From assembly GCA_963580455.1 (NCBI GenBank), contig OY756961.1, forward strand, positions 11,079,001 to 11,143,000: a DNA stretch of 64,000 bases. Direction: 5' to 3'. Within the stretch, counting starts at the first letter, position 1. Each line of letters begins with the position of its first letter. This document shows, piece by piece, positions 37,012-50,119 of the stretch. The notes beneath the pieces are model-generated. The model was not told the origin of the DNA and did not search any database. It was given only the letters and a program-made list of their open reading frames with translations. The position numbers were made by a program, and so were the translations under genes. The stretch is from Euonymus europaeus. Its lineage: Eukaryota; Streptophyta; Magnoliopsida; Celastrales; Celastraceae.

Positions 37012-40000
37012 AACGTCGGATCATCAACGTTGCTCGGTGTACACCTTTTAATGTTCTTCTATGTCAAATTTTACGAGTATACGCTTCCTAGATTATTTCG
37101 ATGAAAAAACACTAACTTTTTTTTATAAATGGACAAAGCCGTTAAAAGCACGTCTATAGAGAGAGTTGAGCAACTTCGGACAATCGAAGTTGCTCGGTAT
37201 ACAGTTTTTACTGCTTTTTTATGTTAAATTTTACGTGTATAGGCTTTCAAGATTATTTCGATGCCAAAACAACAACTTTCAATGACAAATGGACAAAACC
37301 GTTAAAAGCCCCTCCATAGAGAGAGTTGAGCAACTTCGGACAATCAAAGTTACTTGGTGTACACTTTTTATTGTTCTTTTATGTTAAATTTTACGAAAAT
37401 TAGCTTCCAGAATCATTTCGATGCCAAAACACCAACTTTCTATGACAAATGGACAAAACCGTTAAAAGCACCTCCATAGAGAGAGTTGAGCAACTTCGGA
37501 CTATCAAAGTTCTTCGGTGTACACTTTTTAATGTTCTTCTATGTCAAATTTTATGAGTATAAGCTTCAAGATTATTTCGAGGGCAAAAGACCAACTTTCT
37601 ATGACAAATGTACAAAACCTTTAAATGCTCCATCATAGAGAGAGTTGAGCAACTTCGGGACATCAAATTTGCTCGGTCTACACTTTTTATTGTTCTTCTA
37701 TATTAAATTTTACGAAAATGAGCTTCTAAGATTATTTCGATGCCAAAACACCAACTTTCAATGACAAATGGACAAAACCGTTAAAAGCTCCTCCGTAGAG
37801 AGAGTTGAGAAACTTCGGACAATCAAAGTTGCTCGGTGTACACTTTTTATTGTTCTTTTATGTTAAATTTTACGAAAATGAGCTTCCAGGATTATTTCGA
37901 TGCCAAAACACCAAATTTCTATGACAAATGGACAAAACCGTTAAAAGCTCCTCCATAGAGAGAGTTGTGCAACTTCGGACAATCAAAGTTGCTCGGTGTA
38001 CACTTTTTATTGTTCTTTTATGTTAAATTTTACGAAAATGAGCTTCCAGGATTATTTCGATGCCAAAACACCAACTTTCTATGACAAATGGACAAAACCG
38101 TTAAAATCTCCTCCATAGAGAGAGTTGAGCAACTTCGGAATATCAAAGTTGCTCGGTGTACACTTTTTAATGTTCTTCTATGTCAAATTTTTTGAGTATA
38201 AGCTTCCTAGATTATTTCGAGGAAAAAACACTAACTTTCTATGATAAATGGACAAAGCGATTAAAAGCACGTCTATAGAGATAGTTGAGCAACTTCGGAC
38301 AATCGAAGTTGCTCGGTGTACACTTTTTATTGCTTTTTTATGTCAAATTTTACGTGTATAGGCTTCCAAGATTATTTCGATGCCAAAACACCAACTTTCA
38401 ATGACAAATGGACAAAACCGTTATAAGCACCTCTATAAAGAGAGTTGAGAAACTTCGGACAATCAAAGTTGCTCGGTGTACACTTTTTATTGTTCTTTTA
38501 TATTAAATTTTACGAAAATGAGCTTCCAGAATTATTTCGATGCCAAAACAACAACTTTCAATGACAAATGGACAAAACTGTTAAAAGCTCCTCCATAGAG
38601 AGAGTTGAGCAACTTCGGACTATCAAAGTTGCTCGGTGTACACTTTTTAATGTTCTTCTATGTCAAATTTTTTGAGAATCTTCCATGATTATTTCGATGG
38701 CAAAAGACCAACTTCTATGAAAAATGGAGAAAACCGTTAAAAGCTTCTCCATAGAGAGAGTTGAGCAACTTTGGACTATCAAGGTTTCTCGGTGTACACT
38801 TTTTAATGTTCTTCTATGTCAAATTTTCTGAGTATAAGCTTCCAAGATTATTTCGATGGCAAAAGACCAACTTTCTATGACAAATGGGCAAAACCTTTAA
38901 AAGATCCTCGATAAAGAGAGTTGAGCAACGCAGACCATCAAAGTTGCTCGGTGTACACCTTTTAATGTTCTTCTATGTCAAATTTTACGAGTATAAGCTT
39001 CCTAGATTATTTCGAGGAAAAAACACTAACTTTCTATGATAAATGGACAAAGAGATTAAAAGCACGTCTATAGAGAGAGTTAAGCAACTTCGGACAATCG
39101 AAGTTGCTCGGTGTACACTTTTTATTGCTTTTTTATGTCAAATTTTACGTGTCTAGGCTTCCAAGATTTTTTCGATGCCAAAACACCAACTTTCAATGAC
39201 AAATAGACAAAACCTTTATAAGCACCTCTATAGGGAAAGTTGAGAAACTTAGGACAATCAATGTTGCTCGGTGTACACTTTTTATTGTTCTTTTATGTTA
39301 AATTTTACGAAAATGAGCTTCCAGAATTATTTCGATGCCAAAACACCAACTTTCTATGACAAGTGGACAAAACTGTTAAAAGCTCCTCCTTAGAGAGAGT
39401 TCAGCAACTTCTTACAATCAAAGTTGCTCGGTGTACACTTTTTGTTGTTCTTCTATATTAAATTTTACGAAAATGAGCTTCTAGGATTATTTCGATGCCA
39501 AAACACCAACTTTCTATGACAAATGGACAAAACCGTTAAAAGCTCCTCCATAGAGAGAGTTGAGCGACTTCGGACTATCAAAGTTGCTCGGTGTACACTT
39601 TTTAATGTTCTTCTATGTCAAATTTTATGAGTATAAGCTTCCAAGATTATTTCAATGGCAAAAGACCAACTTTCTATGACAAATGGACAAAACCTTTAAA
39701 AGCTCCTCCATAGAGAGAGTTGAGCAACTTTGGCACATCAAAGTTGCTCGGTGTACACTTTTTATTGTTCTTCTATCTCAAATTTTATGAGTATGAGCTT
39801 CCAGGATTATTTCGATGCCAAAACACCAACTTTCTATGACAAATGAACAAAACCGTTAAAAGCTTCTCCATAGGGAGAGTTGAGCAACTTCGGACTATCA
39901 AAGTTGCTCGGTGTACACTTTTTAATGTTGTTCTATATCAAATTTTATGAGTATAAGCTTCCTAGATTATTTCGATGGCAAAATCCCAAGTTTCTACGAC

Positions 40001-41165
40001 AAATGGAGAAAGCTGTTAAAAGCTCCTTCATAGAGAGAGTTGACCAATTTCGGACCATCAAAGATGCTCGGTGTACACGTTTTATTGATCTTCTATGTCA
40101 AATTTTATGTGTATAAGCTTCCAAGATTATTTCGTTGCCAAAACACCAACTTTCTATGACAAACGAACAAAACCGTTAAAAGCTCCTCTATCGGGAGAGT
40201 TGAGCAACTTCGGACTATCAAAGTTGCTCGGTGTACAAATTTTATTGTTCTTCTATGTTAAATTTTACGAAAATGAGCTTCCAGGATTATTTCGATGCCA
40301 TAACACCAACTTTCTATGACAAAGGGACAAAACCGTTAAAAGCTCCTCCATAGAGAGAGTTGAGCAACTTCGGACAATCAAAGTTGCTCGGTGTACAATT
40401 TTTATTGTTCTTTTATGTTAAATTTTACGAAAATGACCTTCCAGGAATATTTCGATGCCAAAACACCAACTTTCTATGACAAATGGATAAAACCGTTAAA
40501 AGCTCCTCCATAGAGAGAGTCGAGCAACTTCGGACAACCAAAGTTGCTCGGTGTACACTTTTTATTGTTCTTTTATGTTAAATTTTATGAAAATGAGCTT
40601 CCAGGATTATTTCGATGCCAAAACACCAACTTTCATGACAAATGGATAAAAACCGTTAACAGCTCCTCCATAGAGAGAGTTGAGCAACTTCGGACAATCA
40701 AAGTTGCTCGGTGTACACTTTTTATTGTTCTTCTATGTTAAATTTTACGAAAATGAGCTTCCAGGATTATTTCGATGCCAAAACACCAACTTTCTTTGAG
40801 AAATGGACAAAACCGTTAAAAGCTCCTCCATAGAGAGAGTCGAGCAACTTCGGACAACCAAAGTTGCTCGGTGTACACTTTTTATTGTTCTTTTATGTTA
40901 AATTTTACAAGTATAAGCTTCCAAGATTATTTCAATGGCAAAAGACCAACTTTCTATGACAAATGGATAAAACCGTTAAAATCTCCTCCATAGAGAGAGT
41001 TGAGCAACTTCGGACTATCAAAGTTGCTCGGTGTACACTTTTTAATGTTCATCTATGTCAAATTTTTTGAGTATAAGCTTCCAAGATTATTTCAATGCAA
41101 AAACACCAACTTTCTATGAAAAATGGAAAAAACAGTTAAAAGCTCCTCGATAGAGAGAGTTGAGC
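37012..41165 (+). repeat. 26-mer composite HOR (4,154 bp)
   Basis: The unit runs from the AACGTCGGATCATC monomer at 37,012 to its next copy at 41,166. It has two parts: a 12-mer (37,012-38,926, 1,915 bp) and a segment (38,927-41,165) with the same 2,239 bp length and order as the 14-mer at 31,735-33,973. The 6 bp short of 26 x 160 are accounted for: one base in AAGCTTCAAG near 37,562, three near 38,677, one in CCAACTTCTATG near 38,708 and one in AACGCAG at 38,927. Confidence 0.85.
38673..38686 (+). other. 3 bp deletion removing a HindIII site
   Basis: The sequence reads GAGAATCTTCCATG where the sister monomers near 31,478 and 60,253 read GAGAATAAGCTTCCATG. The change is private to this copy and marks the 26-mer unit. 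Confidence 0.8.
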
Positions 41166-44100
41166 AACGTCGGATCATCAACGTTGCTCGGTGTACACCT
41201 TTTAGTGTTCTTCTATGTCAAATTTTACGAGTATACGCTTCCTAGATTATTTCGATGAAAAAGCACTAACTTTTTTTTATAAATGGACAAAGCCGTTAAA
41301 AGCACGTCTATAGAGAGAGTTGAGCAACTTCGGACAATCGAAGTTGCTCGGTATACAGTTTTTACTGCTTTTTTATGTTAAATTTTACGTGTATAGGCTT
41401 TCAAGATTATTTCGATGCCAAAACAACAACTTTCAATGACAAATGGACAAAACCGTTAAAAGCCCCTCCATAGAGAGAGTTGAGCAACTTCGGACAATCA
41501 AAGTTACTTGGTGTACACTTTTTATTGTTCTTTTACGTTAAATTTTACGAAAATTAGCTTCCAGAATCATTTCGATGCCAAAACACCAACTTTCTATGAC
41601 AAATGGACAAAACCGTTAAAAGCACCTCCATAGAGAGAGTTGAGCAACTTCGGACTATCAAAGTTCTTCGGTGTACACTTTTTAATGTTCTTCTATGTCA
41701 AATTTTATGAGCATAAGCTTCAAGATTATTTCGAGGGCAAAAGACCAACTTTCTATGACAAATGGACAAAACCTTTAAATGCTCCATCATAGAGAGAGTT
41801 GAGCAACTTCGGGACATCAAATTTGCTCGGTGTACACTTTTTATTGTTCTTCTATATTAAATTTTACGAAAATGAGCTTCTAAGATTATTTCGATGCCAA
41901 AACACCAACTTTCAATGACAAATGGACAAAACCGTTAAAAGCTCCTCCGTAGAGAGAGTCGAGAAACTTCGGACAATCAAAGTTGCTCGGTGTACACTTT
42001 TTATTGTTCTTTTATGTTAAATTTTACGAAAATGAGCTTCCAGGATTATTTCGATGCCAAAACACCAAATTTCTATGACAAATGGACAAAACCGTTAAAA
42101 GCTCCTCCATAGAGAGAGTTGTGCAACTTCGGACAATCAAAGTTGCTCGGTGTACACTTTTTATTGTTATTTTATGTTAAATTTTACGAAAATGAGCTTC
42201 CAAGATTATTTCGATGCCAAAACACCAACTTTCTATGACAAATGGACAAAACCGTTAAAATCTCCTCCATAGAGAGAGTTGAGCAACTTCGGAATATCAA
42301 AGTTGCTCGGTGTACACTTTTTAATGTTCTTCTATGTCAAATTTTTTAAGTATAAGCTTCCAAGATTATTTCGATGGCAAAAGACCAACTTTCTATGACA
42401 AATGGACAAAACCGTTAAAAGCACCTCCATAGAGAGAGTTGAGCAACTTCGGACTATCAATGTTGCTCGTTGTACACTTTTTAATGTTCTTCTATGTCAA
42501 ATTTTATGAGTATAAGCTTCCAAGATTATTTCGATAGCAAAAGACCAACTTTCTATGACAAATGGGCAAAACCTTTAAAAGCTCCTCCATAGAGAGAGTT
42601 GAGCAACTTCGGACAACCAAAGTTGCTCGGTGTACACTTTTTACTGTTCTTCTACTTCAAATTTTATGAGTGTAAGCTTCTTAGATTATTTCGATGCAAA
42701 AAAACCAACTTTCTATGACAAATGGAAAAAACAGTTAAAAGCTCCTCCATAGAGAGAGTTGAGCAACGTCGGACCATCAAAGTTGCTCGGTGTACACCTT
42801 TTAATGTTCTTCTATGTTAAATTTTATGAGTATAAGCTTCCTAGATTATTTCGAGGAAAAAACACTAACTTTCTATGATAAATGGACAAAGCGATTAAAA
42901 GCACGTCTATAGAGATAGTTGAGCAACTTCGGACAATCGAAGTTGCTCGGTGTACACTTTTTATTGCTTTTTTATGTCAAATTTTACGTGTATAGGCTTC
43001 CAAGATTATTTCGATGCCAAAACACCAACTTTCAATGACAAATGGACAAAACCGTTATAAGCACCTCTATAAAGAGAGTTGAGAAACTTCGGACAATCAA
43101 TGTTGCTCGGTGTACACTTTTTATTGTTCTTTTATGTTAAATTTTACGAAAATGAGCTTCCAGAATTATTTCGATGCCAAAACACCAACTTTCTATGACA
43201 AGTGGACAAAACTGTTAAAAGCTCCTCCTTAGAGAGAGTTCAGCAACTTCGGACAATCAAAGTTGCTCGGTGTACACTTTTTGTTGTTCTTCTATATTAA
43301 ATTTTACGAAAATGAGCTTCTAGGATTATTTCGATGCCAAAACACCAACTTTCTATGACAAATGGACAAAACCGTTAAAAGCTCCTCCATAGAGAGAGTT
43401 GAGCGACTTCGGACTATCAAAGTTGCTCGGTGTACACTTTTTAATGTTCTTCTATGTCAAATTTTATGAGTATAAGCTTCCAAGATTATTTCAATGGCAA
43501 AAGACCAACTTTCTATGACAAATGGACAAAACCTTTAAAAGCTCCTCCATAGAGAGAGTTGAGCAACTTTGGCACATCAAAGTTGCTCGGTGTACACTTT
43601 TTATTGTTCTTCTTTCTCAAATTTTATGAGTATGAGCTTCCAGGATTATTTCGATGCCAAAACACCAACTTTCTATGACAAATGAACAAAACCGTTAAAA
43701 GCTTCTCCATAGTGAGAGTTGAGCAACTTCGGACTATCAAAGTTGCTCGGTGTACACTTTTTAATGTTGTTCTATGTCAAATTTTATGAGTATAAGCTTC
43801 CTAGATTATTTCGATGGCAAAATCCCAAGTTTCTATGACAAATGGAGAAAGCTGTTAAAAGCTCCTTCATAGAGAGAGTTGACCAATTTCGGACCATCAA
43901 AGATGCTCGGTGTACACGTTTTATTGATCTTCTATGTCAAATTTTATGAGTATAAGCTTCCAAGATTATTTCGTTGCCAAAACACCAACTTTCTATGACA
44001 AACGAATAAAACCGTTAAAAGCTCCTCTATCGGGAGAGTTGAGCAACTTCGGACTATCAAAGTTGCTCGGTGTACAAATTTTATTGTTCTTCTATGTTAA

Positions 44101-45004
44101 ATTTTACGAAAATGAGCTTCCAGGATTATTTCGATGCCATAACACCAACTTTCTATGACAAAGGGACAAAACCGTTAAAAGCTCCTCCATAGAGAGAGTT
44201 GAGCAACTTCGGACAATCAAAGTTGCTCGGTGTACAATTTTTATTGTTCTTTTATATTAAATTTTACGAAAATGACCTTCCAGGAATATTTCGATGCCAA
44301 AACACCAACTTTCTTTGACAAATGGACAAAACCGTTAAAAGCTCCTCCATAGAGAGAGTCGAGCAACTTCGGACAACCAAAGTTGCTCGGTGTACACTTT
44401 TTATTGTTCTTTTATGTTAAATTTTATGAAAATGATCTTCCAGGATTATTTCGATGCCAAAACACCAACTTTCATGACAAATGGACAAAAACCGTTAACA
44501 GCTCCTCCATAGAGAGAGTTGAGCAACATCGGACAATCAAAGTTGCTCGGTGTACACTTTTTATTGTTCTTCTATGTTAAATTTTACGAAAATGAGCTTC
44601 CAGGATTATTTCGATGCCAAAACACCAACTTTCTTTGAGAAATGGACAAAACCGTTAAAAGCTCCTCCATAGAGAGAGTCGAGCAACTTCGCACAACCAA
44701 AGTTGCTCGGTGTACACTTTTTATTGTTCTTTTATGTTAAATTTTACAAGTATAAGCTTCCAAGATTATTTCAATGGCAAAAGACCAACTTTCTATGACA
44801 AATGGATAAAACCGTTAAAATCTCCTCCATAGAGAGAGTTGAGCAACTTCGGACTATCAAAGTTGCTCGGTGTACACTTTTTAATGTTCATCTATGTCAA
44901 ATTTTTTGAGTATAAGCTTCCAAGATTATTTCAATGCAAAAACACCAACTTTCTATGACAAATGGAAAAAACAGTTAAAAGCTCCTCGATAGAGAGAGTT
45001 GAGC
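41166..45004 (+). repeat. 24-mer HOR (3,839 bp), full copy
   Basis: This 24-monomer unit less one base shares most of its order with the preceding 26-mer. It keeps three monomers absent there, around 42,350-42,840, and lacks the run that contains the GCAACGCAG monomer. Its second half (about 43,090-44,990) corresponds to most of the 14-mer HOR. Confidence 0.85.
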
Positions 45005-47340
45005 AACGTCGGATCATCAACGTTGCTCGGTGTACACCTTTTAATGTTCTTCTATGTCAAATTTTACGAGTATACGCTTCCTAGATTATTTCGATGAAAA
45101 AACACTAACTTTTTTTTATAAATGGACAAAGCCGTTAAAAGCACGTCTATAGAGAGAGTTGAGCAACTTCGGACAATCGAAGTTGCTCGGTATACAGTTT
45201 TTACTGCTTTTTTATGTTAAATTTTACGTGTATAGGCTTTCAAGATTATTTCGATGCCAAAACAACAACTTTCAATGACAAATGGACAAAACCGTTAAAA
45301 GCCCCTCCATAGAGAGAGTTGAGCAACTTCGGACAATCAAAGTTACTTGGTGTACACTTTTTATTGTTCTTTTATGTTAAATTTTACGAAAATTAGCTTC
45401 CAGAATCATTTCGATGCCAAAACACCAACTTTCTATGACAAATGGACAAAACCGTTAAAAGCTTCTCCATAGAGAGAGTTGAGCAACTTCGGACTATCAA
45501 AGTTCTTCGGTGTACACTTTTTAATGTTCTTCTATGTCAAATTTTATGAGTATAAGCTTCAAGATTATTTCGAGGGCAAAAGACCAACTTTCTATGACAA
45601 ATGGACAAAACCTTTAAATGCTCCATCATAGAGAGAGTTGAGCAACTTCGGGACATCAAATTTGCTCGGTGTACACTTTTTATTGTTCTTCTATATTAAA
45701 TTTTACGAAAATGAGCTTCTAAGATTATTTCGATGCCAAAACACCAACTTTCAATGACAAATGGACAAAACCGTTAAAAGCTCCTCCGTAGAGAGAGTTG
45801 AGAAACTTCGGACAATCAAAGTTGCTCGGTGTACACTTTTTATTGTTCTTTTATGTTAAATTTTACGAAAATGAGCTTCCAGGATTATTTCGATGCCAAA
45901 ACACCAAATTTCTATGACAAATGGACAAAACCGTTAAAAGCTCCTCCATAGAGAGAGTTGTGCAACTTCGGACAGTCAAAGTTGCTCGGTGTACACTTTT
46001 TATTGTTCTTTTATGTTAAATTTTACGAAAATGAGCTTCCAGGATTATTTCGATGCCAAAACACCAACTTTCTATGACAAATGGACAAAACCGTTAAAAT
46101 CTCCTCCATAGAGAGAGTTGAGCAACTTCGGAATATCAAAGTTGCTCGGTGTACACTTTTTAATGTTCTTCTATGTCAAATTTTTTGAGTATAAGCTTCC
46201 AAGATTATTTCGATGGCAAAAGACCAACTTTCTATGACAAATGGACAAAACCGTTAAAAGCACCTCCATAGAGAGAGTTGAGCAACTTCGGACTATCAAG
46301 GTTGCTCGGTGTACACTTTTTAATGTTCTTCTATGTCAATTTTATGAGTATAAGCTTCCAAGATTATTTCGATAGAAAAAGACCAACTTTCTATGACAAA
46401 TGGGCAAAACCTTTAAAAGCTCCTCCATAGAGAGAGTTGAGCAACTTCGGACAACCAAAGTTGCTCGGTGTACACTTTTTATTGTTCTTCTACTTCAAAT
46501 TTTATGAGTGTAAGCTTCTTAGATTATTTCGATGCAAAAAAACCAACTTTCTATGACAAATGGAAAAAACAGTTAAAAGCTCCTCCATAGAGAGAGTTGA
46601 GCAACGTCGGACCATCAAAGTTGCTCGGTGTACACCTTTTAATGTTCTTCTATGTTAAATTTTATGAGTATAAGCTTCCTAGATTATTTCGAGGAAAAAA
46701 CACTAACTTTCTATGATAAATGGACAAAGCGATTAAAAGCACGTCTATAGAGATAGTTGAGCAACTTCGGACAATCGAAGTTGCTCGGTGTACACTTTTT
46801 ATTGCTTTTTTATGTCAAATTTTACGTGTATAGGCTTCCAAGATTATTTCGATGCCAAAACACCAACTTTCAATGACAAATGGACAAAACCGTTATAAGC
46901 ACCTCTATAAAGAGAGTTGAGAAACTTCGGACAATCAATGTTGCTCGGTGTACACTTTTTATTGTTCTTTTATGTTAAATTTTACGAAAATGAGCTTCCA
47001 GAATTATTTCGATGCCAAAACACCAACTTTCTATGACAAGTGGACAAAACTGTTAAAAGCTCCTCCTTAGAGAGAGTTCAGCAACTTCGGACAATCAAAG
47101 TTGCTCGGTGTACACTTTTTGTTGTTCTTCTATATTAAATTTTACGAAAATGAGCTTCTAGGATTATTTCGATGCCAAAACACCAACTTTCTATGACAAA
47201 TGGACAAAACCGTTAAAAGCTCCTCCATAGAGAGAGTTGAGCGACTTCGGACTATCAAAGTTGCTCGGTGTACACTTTTTAATGTTCTTCTATGTCAAAT
47301 TTTATGAGTATAAGCTTCCAAGATTATTTCAATGGCAAAA
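45005..47340 (+). repeat. 24-mer HOR, partial second copy
   Basis: The order of 41,166-43,500 is repeated 3,839 bp downstream. Private changes include one lost base in ATGTCAATTTTATG near 46,335, also present near 59,444, which ties this copy to the rearranged segment at 57.6-60.5 kb. It ends at about 47,340 with a switch from the TTTCAATGGC monomer to a CCAACTTCTATG monomer. Confidence 0.8.
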
Positions 47341-47561
47341 GACCAACTTCTATGAAAAATGGAGAAAACCGTTAAAAGCTTCTCCATAGAGAGAGTTGAG
47401 CAACTTCGGACTATCAAGGTTTCTCGGTGTACATTTTTTAATGTTCTTCTATGTCAAATTTTCTGAGTATAAGCTTCCAAGATTATTTCGATGGCAAAAG
47501 ACCAACTTTCTATGACAAATGGGCAAAACCTTTAAAAGCTCCTCGATAAAGAGAGTTGAGC
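47341..47561 (+). repeat. Transition monomers before the 10-mer block
   Basis: These are the CCAACTTCTATG monomer and the GGGCAAAACC / CTCGATAAAGAG monomer that precede GCAACGCAG in the 26-mer (38.70-38.93 kb). They lead directly into the 10-mer block. Confidence 0.65.
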
Positions 47562-49160
47562 AACGCAGACCATCAAAGTTTCTCGGTGTACACCTTTTAA
47601 TGTTCTTCTATGTCAAATTTTACGAGTATAAGCTTCCTATATTATTTCGAGGAAAAAACACTAACTTTCTATGATAAATGGACAAAGAGATTAAAAGCAC
47701 GTCTATAGAGAGAGTTAAGCAACTTCGGACAATCGAAGTTGCTCGGTGTAAACTTTTTATTGCTTTTTTATGTCAAATTTTACGTGTCTAGGCTTCCAAG
47801 ATTTTTTCGATGCCAAAACACCAACTTTCAATGACAAATGGACAAAACCTTTATAAGCACCTCTATAGGGAAAGTTGAGAAACTTCGGACAATCAATGTT
47901 GCTCGGTGTACACTTTTTATTGTTCTTTTATGTTAAATTTTACGAAAATGAGCTTCCAGAATTATTTCGATGCCAAAACACCAACTTTCTATGACAAGTG
48001 GACAAAACTGTTAAAAACTCCTCCTTAGAGAGAGTTCAGCAACTTCGGACAATCAAAGTTGCTCGGTGTACACTTTTTGTTGTTCTTCTATATTAAATTT
48101 TACGAAAATGAGCTTCTAGGATTATTTCGATGCCAAAACACCAACTTTCTATGACAAATGGACAAAACCGTTAAAAGCTCCTCCATAGAGAGAGTTGAGC
48201 GACTTCGGACTATCAAAGTTGCTCGGTGTACACTTTTTAATGTTCTTCTATGTCAAATTTTATGAGTATAAGCTTCCAAGATTATTTCAATGGCAAAAGA
48301 CCAACTTTCTATGACAAATGGACAAAACCTTTAAAAGCTCCTCCACAGAGAGAGTTGAGCAACTTTGGCACATCAAAGTTGCTCGGTGTACACTTTTTAT
48401 TGTTCTTCTATCTCAAATTTTATGAGTATGAGCTTCCAGGATTATTTCGATGCCAAAACACCAACTTTCTATGACAAATGAACAAAACCGTTAAAAGCTT
48501 CTCCATAGTGAGAGTTGAGCAACTTCGGACTATCAAAGTTGCTCGCTGTACACTTTTTAATGTTATTCTATGTCAAATTTTATGAGTATAAGCTTCCTAG
48601 ATTATTTCGATGGCAAAATCCCAAGTTTCTATGACAAATGGAGAAAACTGTTAAAAGCTCCTTCATAGAGAGAGTTGACCAATTTCGGACCATCAAAGAT
48701 GCTCGGTGTACACGTTTTATTGATCTTCTATGTCAAATTTTATGAGTATAAGCTTCCAAGATTATTTCGTTGCCAAAACACCAACTTTCTATGACAAACG
48801 AACAAAACCGTTAAAAGCTCCTCTATCGGAAGAGTTGAGCAACTTCGGACTATCAAAGTTGCTCGGTGTACACTTTTTAATGTTCTTCTATGTTAAATTT
48901 TACGAAAATGAGCTTCCAGGATTATTTCGATGCCATAACACCAACTTTCTATGACAAAGGGACAAAACCGTTAAAAGCTCCTCCATAGAGAGAGTTGAGC
49001 AACTTCGGACTATCAAGGTTTCTCGGTGTACACTTTTTAATGTTCTTCTATGTCAAATTTTCTGAGTATAAGCTTCCAAGATTATTTCGGAGGCAAAAGA
49101 CCAACTTTCTATGACAAATGGGCAAAACCTTTAAAAGCTCCTCCATAAAGAGAGTTGAGC
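47562..49160 (+). repeat. 10-mer HOR (1,599 bp), copy 1
   Basis: The unit runs between successive AACGCAGACC monomers. About nine monomers have the order of the start of the 14-mer HOR; a jump then adds the CTCCATAAAGAG monomer. The private change CCACAGAGAG near 48,342 removes the stop-generating TAG and opens a longer chance reading frame. Confidence 0.85.
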
Positions 49161-50119
49161 AACGCAGACCATCAAAGTTGCTCGGTGTACACCTTTTAAT
49201 GTTCTTCTATGTCAAATTTTACGAGTATAAGCTTCCTAGATTATTTCGAGGAAAAAACACTAACTTTCTATGATAAATGGACAAAGAGATTAAAAGCACG
49301 TCTATAGAGAGAGTTAAGCAACTTCGGACAATCGAAGTTGCTCGGTGTACACTTTTTATTGCTTTTTTATGTCAAATTTTACGTGTCTAGGCTTCCAAGA
49401 TTTTTTCGATGCCAAAACACCAACTTTCAATGACAAATGGACAAAACCTTTATAAGCACCTCTATAGGGAAAGTTGAGAAACTTCGGACAATCAATGTTG
49501 CTCGGTGTACACTTTTTATTGTTCTTTTATGTTAAATTTTACGAAAATGAGCTTCCAGAATTATTTCGATGCCAAAACACCAACTTTCTATGACAAGTGG
49601 ACAAAACTGTTAAAAGCTCCTCCTTAGAGAGAGTTCAGCAACTTCGGACAATCAAAGTTGCTCGGTGTACACTTTTTGTTGTTCTTCTATATTAAATTTT
49701 ACGAAAATGAGCTTCTAGGATTATTTCGATGCCAAAACACCAACTTTCTATGACAAATGGACAAAACCGTTAAAAGCTCCTCCATAGAGAGAGTTGAGCG
49801 ACTTCGGACTATCAAAGTTGCTCGGTGTACACTTTTTAATGTTATTCTATGTCAAATTTTATGAGTATAAGCTTCCAAGATTATTTCAATGGCAAAAGAC
49901 CAACTTTCTATGACAAATGGAGAAAACCGTTAAAAGCTTCTCCATAGAGAGAGTTGAGCAACTTCGGACTATCAAGGTTTCTCGGTGTACATTTTTTAAT
50001 GTTCTTCTATGTCAAATTTTCTGAGTATAAGCTTCCAAGATTATTTCGATGGCAAAAGACCAACTTTCTATGACAAATGGGCAAAACCTTTAAAAGCTCC
50101 TCGATAAAGAGAGTTGAGC
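49161..50119 (+). repeat. 6-mer deletion copy of the 10-mer (959 bp)
   Basis: Four monomers are missing compared with neighbouring 1,599 bp units. The jump is near 49,880-49,930, where the TTTCAATGGC monomer runs into GGAGAAAACCG. Register is kept: 1,599 less 640 is 959. Confidence 0.85.
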
